Positions 57,111-64,000 of a stretch of 64,000 nt of DNA are shown in pieces. The stretch spans positions 61,464,652-61,528,651 of the forward strand of contig OZ005743.1 in the NCBI GenBank assembly GCA_963930735.1, written 5' to 3'. The stretch is from Dioctria linearis. Its lineage: Eukaryota > Arthropoda > Insecta > Diptera > Asilidae. Numbering within the stretch: the first letter of the stretch is position 1; each line of letters begins with the position of its first letter. A program made the translations under genes and the position numbers. The notes under the pieces are model-generated. The model worked only from the letters and a program-made list of their open reading frames with translations. It ran no database searches and was not told the DNA's origin.

Positions 57111-58052
57111 GAATTGCTTTTTGATTCTTTTAATAGTACGGGAAATACCTTGATGGCCACCCGTCGGTAGTGAATGAAAATCTTTTAAAACTTGTTCGAT
57201 GTCATTAATGTCTGATAAATATTTAATTGAATCCTGATGCAGTTTTATGTTTATTTGCTTATTAGCGAAGATCTGGGCAAAAGGGTTTTTAATAATTATT
57301 AGATTCTGTGGATCTAATATAGGGAAGGAGATATTTATTTGTTTTAACTGATTTGCTTCTGTGTATGAGCAGATATCAGTTAAAATCTTTTCGAGGTCTG
57401 ATCTATCTCTTTGCGATCGACAAGGTAAATTAGTTTTTGATATAATTATTGATGAGTCTTTTTTCTTGAAGAAGTTCAGTTCAGTTTCTGAAAGTGGGGA
57501 TTTATCTGAAAATTTTAGTTTCGAATCCAACACTCTTTCAAGTTCTGTATCTTGCATTGGCAAGATGAAAAATTTAGGATTTGCATACTTAGTTAGTAGA
57601 AGGGGAAAATTTGTCTCAGTTATTATGACTGAGGAATTGTTTACAGGTGATGGAGTTGGGTTTGGAGTAGTTACACTTGCGTTGGGTGTATTTATATTCG
57701 CCTGAGCTCTGGCTTGATTTCTAGTTACCACATTTATGAAGGTGGTTGGTTCTGCAGAATGTTCGGAATTTTCCGGAATTGCTCTACTGAGAGCATCTGC
57801 ATTTGTGTTGAGCTTACCTGATTTATGGACTATTTTGTAGTCATATTCCTCAAGACGTATTCTCCATCTCATCAGTGTTGAGGAGTGATCTTTCAGATTC
57901 ATGAGCCATACTAATGGTTTATGGTCAGTTATAATTGTAAACTGTCTGCCATAAACGTATGGTCTGAATTGCTCAACTGCGAAAACGATGGCTAAGAGTT
58001 CTTTTTCTATTGTTGAGTAACGAGTCTCTGCACCATTGAGAACTCGACTCAC
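57078..58052 (-). pseudogene. RNase H and linker (element D)
   Basis: Contains AETRYSTIEKELLAIVFAVE with the catalytic Glu, RQFTIITDHKPLVWLMNL with an Asp, and NADALSRAIPEN, followed by a long variable linker and the start of the integrase zinc finger. It is separated from the RT frame above by a stop at about 58088 that sits inside RNase H (AIGAVL|). The same frame continues across it. Confidence 0.88.
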
Positions 58053-58088
58053 GTAGGCGATTGGATGATCACCTTGATCATCAACTTG

Positions 58089-59840
58089 TCAAAGAACTGC
58101 TCCGATGGCGTAGTCACTGGCATCGGAGGTGACAAAAAAATCTTTGTCAAAATCGGGATATGATAGAATTGGTGCTGAAATTAGTTTATTGGGTAATTCG
58201 CAAAATGCTTCATCACAAATTGCGTCGAACTTGAAAGGGATATCTTTTTTTAAAAGATTTGTAAGGGGCTTCGCAATCTTTGAAAAGTTGGGTATAAAGC
58301 GGCGATAATAGCCGACGGAACCAAGGAAGGCTTTGATATCTTTTTCCTTCTTGGGTCTGGGATATGACTGAACTGATTTTATTTTTGTAGGGTCTGGTTT
58401 GACTCCATTTTCTGTAATTATGTGCCCTAAATACATAATTTCCTTTCTTAGGAAATGGCACTTGTCGGGTTGGAGTTTCAAATTAAAATTTCGGAGACGG
58501 CTGAATACTGCTGTGAGTCTGGAATTGTGGTCTTTGAGATTGTATCCATGGACTACAATATCGTCCGTGTATACGAAGCAATAGATGCCTTGAAGGCCAG
58601 ATAAGACATTATTCATGGCTCGGTGAAAAGTAGCAGGGGCTCCTTTTAAACCAAATGGCATACGATTGTATTCGTAGTGGCCATAGGGTGTGCTAAAGGC
58701 AGTTTTCTCCCTGTCCTTCGAGTCCATTTTTATCTGGTGAAATCCACTGGCTAAGTCGAGTGTGGTAAAATATTTCGACTTCCCCAACTGGTCTAATATA
58801 TCAGTGATATTAAGCAGTGGGTACGCATCGCCAATAGTAATGTCGTTAATACGACGAAAATCTACCACTACTCGCCACTTTTTGTTTCTATTCTCATCTG
58901 GTTTTTTAGGAACCAGGAGAAGTGGAGAATTCCAGGGGCTATGTGAAGGTCTGATGATGTCTGACTCAAGCATTTCTTGTATTTGCCGAGTTATTTCCGT
59001 TCGGCTTGCTTCTGGAAGTCTATAGGGCTTGGTATAAATTGGCGTTTTGTCTTGGAGTGTCTCGATTTTGTGGGTAATCGCATCTGTATATGAAAGGAAA
59101 TTCCCTTCTATGAAGAAGACATCGTTGAATTCCCTACAGATGTTTCGGATACTCTGAGATTCCTCTGAATTACAGTGATCCAATTTGATAAGGTTTTGCA
59201 GTTTATTTATTCTGCCCTTAATTGGATCTCTGCCAGAGTCTGTGGAGATTACCACAAAGTTGTCCAAGTCTTGGTAAACTGGGTTCACCTCGTAAGGTGC
59301 CAGATCGGCGTCCTCCTCATTTGTGTTGAGGATTAGGACTTTTGCCATACCGTTGACTGGTTCGACTATCGAATTTCCAAGAAACAACCCTGGCCTTATT
59401 TCTTTCTTGAAACAGACCGATTGATTCTGAATAGAAGGAGTTGGAATTTCAATGATGAACTCTGATCGAGCGGGAATTTTAATTTTATTTAATTTATCCG
59501 ATTCTTTCGGATTTTTAAAAGGAAGGAGATATGATTCCAACTTTTGTGGAATTTGGAAGGAGCTATTCGATAATTCCGACTCGATAGAATTAGAAGGAGT
59601 TAAAAATTCATTGAAATTCTTTGACTTCCTTGATTTCATCTTGGAATTCACTTTTTGTGAATCTATTGATGAAGGAGATAGAATTTTACTAGATGCAGCC
59701 TTTTGTGCGGTTGTAGATGGAGATATACTTTTACGTTCTTGCTTCATATCTTGTGAAGCTTTAGATGGATTTTGATTTATATTTAATTCAGCCTTTTTTC
59801 TGGCTATGGATGGAGGTAAATTTTTACCTTTATGCTTCAT
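58089..59840 (-). pseudogene. Reverse transcriptase with protease-RT linker (element D)
   Basis: An open frame of 583 codons. The N-terminal 200 residues are a Lys/Ser-rich, low-complexity linker (repeated KAE, SKASQDMKQ-type text); RT begins near 59050 with SPWNSPLLLVPKKPDENRNK, RWRVVVDFRRINDITIGDAY and FTTLDLASGFHQIKMD, and has the box YTDD at about 58562, where YVDD or YLDD is usual. The thumb reads FLGSVGYYRRFIPNFSK. The first RNase H Asp (TSDASDYAIGAVL) ends it. The Thr variant is uncommon in gypsy elements but keeps both Asp residues. Confidence 0.92.
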
Positions 59841-59989
59841 TTCTTATGAAGCATTGGCTGGCGATTGATTTGCATTGCTTTTCGAAGCAATTGATGGAGA
59901 TAGATTTGTATTAGTATTTATATCGGAGAATGTAATCTGCGTATATAATATACTTTTTCTTTGAGACCTCTTTTCTGGATCTTCGCTTT

Positions 59990-60361
59990 TCAAATAAACA
60001 TATGGATATTTGAATCATTAATTTCTAGAGAAATGCATTTATTTTTGTAATTGATACTAGCATTGTATCGAGATAAAAAGTCATGACCAAGCAGGCCATC
60101 GTATGAGAGGATGGAGTTATTTCCCACTATTTGAAATGGCTGTTCTATGATGGAGTTAAATTTCGTAGATTCCAGAGTTAATTTCGCGAAGATGAGCCCT
60201 TCTGTAGAAGTGGACTCTGTAAATAACGTATTTATATTGCAGACAGCATCTCTGTAGCAGATGCTATCCGGCTTCAATGGATGGAGTTTAATTAGGCTGA
60301 TCTCTGCTCCAGTATCAATTAAAAATGTAAGTTTTGGAGGATAGCAGATGTCGACAGGCAA
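59990..60361 (-). pseudogene. Aspartic protease (element D)
   Basis: Contains TFLIDTGAEISLIKLHPLK, the retropepsin motif, and SYDGLLGHDFLSRYNASIN, the usual second gypsy motif. The frame ends at 59990, and stops separate it from the RT linker. About 120 codons, the normal length. Confidence 0.87.
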
Positions 60362-60379
60362 AGAAAGTGTTAGTGAATT

Positions 60380-60850
60380 ATTATTTACTTGGATGGGGAT
60401 AGGAATTAATTTGTTGTTGCCTTTGCCGATATTATCTCGGGAGTCCTGTGAATTTGTGCTTTTGTTTGTATGTGCGAGGGGTTGCCGAAATTGACCCCCC
60501 GCTGCATCCAGTTCCCCTGCCTGGATGCCGAAGGACTTTTTCTATCTCTCCTCTTTGGAGATGGCGATCTAGCCGAGATATTGGCATTTTTATATCTCGG
60601 CGGTGGAGTTCGACTATCTCGGAATACTGGCTGCTGCCAGTTCCTATTTTGAGGCTGTCTATCAGCCGTGCTTGTTTGCGGAGCTGTGTTTACCTTTTGG
60701 AAATTATTCCGATTTCCTTAATTGTCGTTAAATCGGGAATTATTTGCAGCTCTTGTCCTGCATTCTTCTATGGTGTGCCCAATTCGATGACAATATCGAC
60801 AAGATGGGCCTTGTTGTATTTATAGTATTTGTATTTCGCTCTTACCTTTT
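60380..60850 (-). pseudogene. Gag C-terminal part with CCHC knuckle (element D)
   Basis: Minus-strand frames show CRYCHRIGHTIEECRTRA at about 60800-60750, a C-x2-C-x4-H-x4-C knuckle, and a basic Pro/Arg/Ser-rich tail (PSPKRRDRKSPSASRQG) in another frame. The rest of Gag is missing beyond 60850, so the element is 5' truncated or interrupted there. Confidence 0.72.
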
Positions 60851-60897
60851 TTCGAACGGGGATAGGGACTTTTCAATCCAAAATGCAGTTTGATTAG

Positions 60898-61068
60898 TTA
60901 TACACTCTCAACTATTTTTATTAGTAATACTCTCTGTACTACATTTTTATCTTTGTAGTACACTCCCAACTATTTTTATTATTTTTGTATTACACTCTCA
61001 ACTATATTTTTAACTTTGTAGTACACTCCCAACTATTTTTATTATTTTTGTATTGATTTCAAACAATT
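60898..61068 (+). repeat. ~60-bp tandem repeats at the truncated Gag end
   Basis: Four to five units contain TACACTC(T/C)CAACTATTTTTA followed by TTATTTTTGTATT or CTTTGTAG. The array may mark the site where element D lost its 5' end. Confidence 0.7.
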
Positions 61069-62150
61069 TTAACTCGTGAGCTACGTTAATGTTTTTAACA
61101 CTAAGTTAATTTGTCAAACTCAATTAATTTGTAAAATTATCTATAATCATTTTTTCATCAAATGAAACATGACCAAAGATTTATTTTTTTCTTTTCCGAC
61201 GACCGTACCGCTCAGATTTTAAAAACGAACTCTCCTTTTGATCACATTCATTGCGAGCTTTTGATCGTTGATCGTTCTGGGTAGAAAATGCATCGTTTGC
61301 ATTTCTACCCTGAGAAAAATTTACATTCGTTCCGGACTTGATTAAACATGTCCAGAATATTTTTCGATGGACGGCGGCTTGACGAAATGTAATTCTATCC
61401 TTTAATAAACATCGGCCACCGTCCCGTCGTATGAAAATCGCGGCGTTCGTATACATGTAATGTATTTGTGCTGCGCGACTTTCTTATCGTGCATATTTTA
61501 GCGTAATATTTGTGGGAAAAATATGTGAAGGAACTGCTGACGCTGTTTTCTTCGCGTATTTTTCTGATAAGCGAACCAAGTTTTTAAGCATGGTTAGCTT
61601 ATGAAAATTTTCTAAATGCATTAACCAGGCTAGGTGGGACTGTCTATTGTAGTACATACATACTACTCTCATATAAATTAACAGAAAAACCCAACATCAA
61701 GAAAACCCATGAGAAACAATAAAATCATTCAAACAGCAATCAATGAAAATATTTGAAATTACTTCACGCTAACAGCCGTGAAAAATATTCTAAAAAATTG
61801 CATCACTAAAATACTTCCGCCAAAGCATTCGAAATCATAAACACAACATATGTGTAAATGATGTAAGCCATTCTTACATCCAATTCATTCTTACCTTTAC
61901 CTTCTTTTGCCGGCACCAATAAACAAATATTATGTAATAAAAACATTTCTCTTCATTGCATGAAGTTACGTATTCTGTGACAATGAATAGTGATTGCACA
62001 TGGGTCAACATTTCTTGTGAACGATTTGCATTGCGATTGCATGATTGCTTTGACTGAAATTTTTGTCATATATGAAGTAATAAAATTGTATTTAGGTAAC
62101 CTTAGAAATTATGTAGGTAAGTTAAGAAATTCAAGAATTTTTGTATACCT
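61069..62150. other. Unassigned AT-rich stretch
   Basis: The minus-strand frame 61181-61456 (Lys/Arg-rich end) shows nothing recognisable. A GC-richer block lies near 61430-61480. No RNA gene seen. Confidence 0.35.
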
Positions 62151-62159
62151 TATGAGTAA

Positions 62160-62400
62160 GGTCGATTATATATAAGCAGAACATTTTTGAATAAAAATCA
62201 CTCTTTCTCGAGACAGGAAAAGAAGTAGTCTTTCAATACAAATTCTTCCTGCTCATTAAGTCGGCAGTTCTAGTTGTACTAGAACGCCTAATCATTACTC
62301 CGGTAACCATAGTTGGCCCTTGGCTTAGCTTCCGGAAGTCGCCAGCTGCTGTGAAGAAGATACCTCTGGGCATAATTGGAGATTCATTACCTGATTAACT
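62160..62400 (+). repeat. Possible gypsy-like LTR fragment
   Basis: In plus direction a TATATATAAGCAG box is followed by TGAATAAAAATCACTC, which looks like an LTR promoter and poly(A) signal. A TACTCCGGTAACCAT block resembles gypsy LTR sequence in reverse. Orientation and limits are therefore unclear. Confidence 0.3.
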
Positions 62401-62670
62401 GGGAAGTATAGTTAATCATTACACTATGCATGTACATATGTGTGTATACACAACATTCCTTCCCTCTGTGAATAAGAGAGCTATTCTTTGAAGAGGAATA
62501 GCTCTCGATAAAAAATATATAAAATGATGCAATGTCCTTATCTTGCTTGAATATTTGATAATATTCATGAAGGCAGAAAAATGGATTGAATAGACACAGA
62601 CAAACATAGAAAGTTTAATCATTTGAAGAGAAAAAAAAATTTATATTAATCTGGATTATTGTTGCTGGCT

Positions 62671-63185
62671 TCAGCATTTTGGGGATGCCCAAAGTTTTGT
62701 GCTAGGTTTCCTTTGCTCATTCGCGATGTTGTTTGCCACGAGATTGGATCATTGGCCTTTTAAAAGCCCCTCAGGGCTCTGCACAATTGCGTACCAGGTT
62801 GCTGTGGTCCATATTAGGCCCGGTTGGCGTGGCCCAATTCGTATCGTTTTAAGGCGAACGGGCCATCGACCCCTCACCGTATGGTGCGAGGAGGCCGTAG
62901 TAGGACGCTCTTACCTAGCTCATCTCTGGTTGGATCCGCACGGGGGTCAATCTTGGTCAGTGATGGGTAAGTTATTTTTGTAAACTTTTCCGTTTGTTCC
63001 TGGATTTATCCGTTTTTATTTTGGTTTTCTTTTCAGGTGGTGTTGTTAATTTGAGTGGGATGCAGGGGCTGTGCGAATGTTGCCACCCCATTTTCGACTC
63101 CCCTTTTGCTGACATAATACGGTCGCTGATGACGACACCGCCACTTCCCGCTGTCGAAGACGACTCCGACGAGGACTGGGACTAG
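62671..63185 (+). CDS. Unrecognised two-exon coding segment (C-terminal)
   Basis: Exon 1 (62671-62966) and exon 2 (63037-63185) are separated by a 70-bp intron with GTAAGT start and TTTTCTTTTCAG end; joining them keeps the frame. The encoded 148 residues are GC-rich in base use and contain VVHIRPGWRGPIRIVLRRTG, VWCEEAV and LAHLWLDPHGGQSW, then CECCHPIFDSP and an acidic tail EDDSDEDWD. No stop or shift is present. An acceptor-like TTGTTGCTGGCTTCAG precedes exon 1, so earlier exons may lie outside. AATAAA follows at 63212. I do not recognise the family; it could be host or from a transposon. Confidence 0.5.
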
Positions 63186-63211
63186 CCTGCCACCAGAGCA
63201 AGCCCAAAACA

Positions 63212-63217
63212 AATAAA
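63212..63217 (+). terminator. Poly(A) signal AATAAA
   Basis: Lies 27 bp after the stop codon of the two-exon segment and is followed by a T-rich stretch, as expected for a cleavage and polyadenylation site. Confidence 0.55.
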
Positions 63218-63229
63218 ATTTTGAATTTT

Positions 63230-64000
63230 CTTTTTTTTTTATTCCTTATGTATCTATCCTATTTTCTTCCCTTTTCTTTTAATTTTTGAATAAAAAATTT
63301 TTTTTTCTCTTTAATAAAAGGAAGTCTTTCGATTTATCTGCCCCCCTTTTTCGGTTTCAGGGAATTTTCTGCTTTTTTTTTGTTTTGCAGATCATCGGTC
63401 GTATTTGATCTGAACTATTTCAATTTACTGTACTTCTATTTTACCATCATTCTACTTGTTTGGTTAATTTTAATTTAATTTTATTTTTTCTACTTAATCG
63501 GTACTTAGGACTACTTATATATTAAAACTTCTATATTTTATTATTAGAAAGTGTTTGTCTACATTTCTTACTTGTGTCCAGTTAAATTTCAGTTTATTTA
63601 CTTGAATTTTTTAGCTATATAATATTTAACAGATACAAAAAAAGAATATAATGTCTTACATTTTCTAGGTTAATCAATGTTAAATATTTTATTTATATAT
63701 ATATATAAAAAACTACTTTCTACGTGTTAACTGTAGTTACTGTTATTTCTAAGTTTTATTTCTATGTATATTTTCTTTTTCTACGTATTAGAATTGTTAT
63801 TATTTGTAGACTTTATTTAAAATTTATACTTTTGGACTTGTTCGTCTAAGTAGAAAAAGTCTTTTGCATTTAATATTTCGGCTATTTTCCGACTTTATTC
63901 CCCCGATTTTGAGTTCCACATTTAAACTAGTTGTATTGATGGAGCCCTCGGGAAGGTTCGTGATCTTTTAAGTGGCTTTGGTTTTGGAGTTTTTGGGGTA
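63230..64000. other. AT-rich stretch to the window end
   Basis: Polypyrimidine runs and (TA)n near 63695-63710. No gene or element could be identified. Confidence 0.45.

Larger units (their letters stand above)
54292..60850 (-). mobile_element. Errantivirus-like Ty3/gypsy element D with env, decayed
   Basis: The minus-strand order is Gag (3' part only, zinc knuckle at about 60760-60800), protease, RT, RNase H, integrase, env. This is the layout of insect errantiviruses, gypsy-group elements that carry an envelope gene. Gag is truncated at about 60850, where unrelated tandem sequence begins. No LTR pair could be defined. All genes carry at least one break, so the copy is an old endogenous insertion. 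Confidence 0.9.

Noticed and set aside
61181..61456. A 91-codon minus-strand frame with a basic end.
   Set aside because: No motif, no splice or promoter context, and it lies in unassigned AT-rich sequence.
1..64000. Search for tRNA, rRNA or snRNA genes.
   Set aside because: No tRNA A/B box pair with a cloverleaf or rRNA core sequence was found by eye; a tRNAscan or Rfam search would be decisive.

Overview
The window looks like transposon-dense, AT-rich chromatin from a higher dipteran fly, with a tephritid-type genome as my best guess. The evidence is several insect-type Ty3/gypsy retrotransposons (one with an errantivirus-like env), a CR1/Daphne-like LINE, hAT, MULE and Tc1-like DNA elements, short introns of about 60-70 bp, and decayed fragments of animal genes. 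Nothing here is prokaryotic: there are no operons or Shine-Dalgarno sites. The repeat density and the pile of broken host-gene copies suggest heterochromatin or a sex chromosome; that is inference.

Layout. 1-6069: decayed minus-strand gypsy element (A) cut by the window edge, with its 5' LTR at 5287-6069. 6288-8150: remnant of a retroelement whose Gag is preceded in the same frame by a RING-H2 domain. 8950-12215: a ~250-bp two-part tandem array broken by two insertions. 12899-18050: small repeats, a heavily decayed gypsy element (B), and two dispersed repeat families. 18190-21680: a broken, unrecognised gene or element with an 11-residue minisatellite, a Ulp1-like (C48) cysteine protease domain and a cysteine-rich zinc module. 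22320-26585: a cluster of unprocessed pseudogene fragments resembling mitochondrial methionyl-tRNA synthetase, DNA ligase 1 and ketohexokinase, interrupted by a 5'-truncated LINE and partly enclosed by a 24-bp inverted repeat.

27094-34611: a nearly complete gypsy element (C) with two LTRs, a 4-bp target duplication and a SAP-domain/coiled-coil Gag. It carries a 505-bp hAT MITE with perfect termini and a LINE fragment. 34744-35043: a small possible host gene with a cysteine cluster. 35290-46071: a MULE with a FLYWCH zinc finger, inverted GCTCGCC-rich ends and a 185-bp internal satellite. A 2.07-kb hAT-like element splits its zinc finger and itself holds a Tc1-like element that holds a smaller foldback; a 4.6-kb LINE sits in its satellite.

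46441-46644: a minus-strand exon resembling the C-terminal Rab-binding end of Rabenosyn-5. 47434-49895: a hAT element with BED finger next to a hairpin-LTR repeat. 50021-52640: tandem repeats and a third copy of that repeat. 54292-60850: a minus-strand errantivirus-like element with gag (3' part), protease, RT/RNase H, integrase and env, each broken. 62671-63185: an unrecognised two-exon coding segment with a clean intron and a poly(A) signal.

The elements do not act as a pathway. They record successive insertions: most autonomous copies carry stops or frameshifts, and nested insertions with intact target duplications give a relative order of events.
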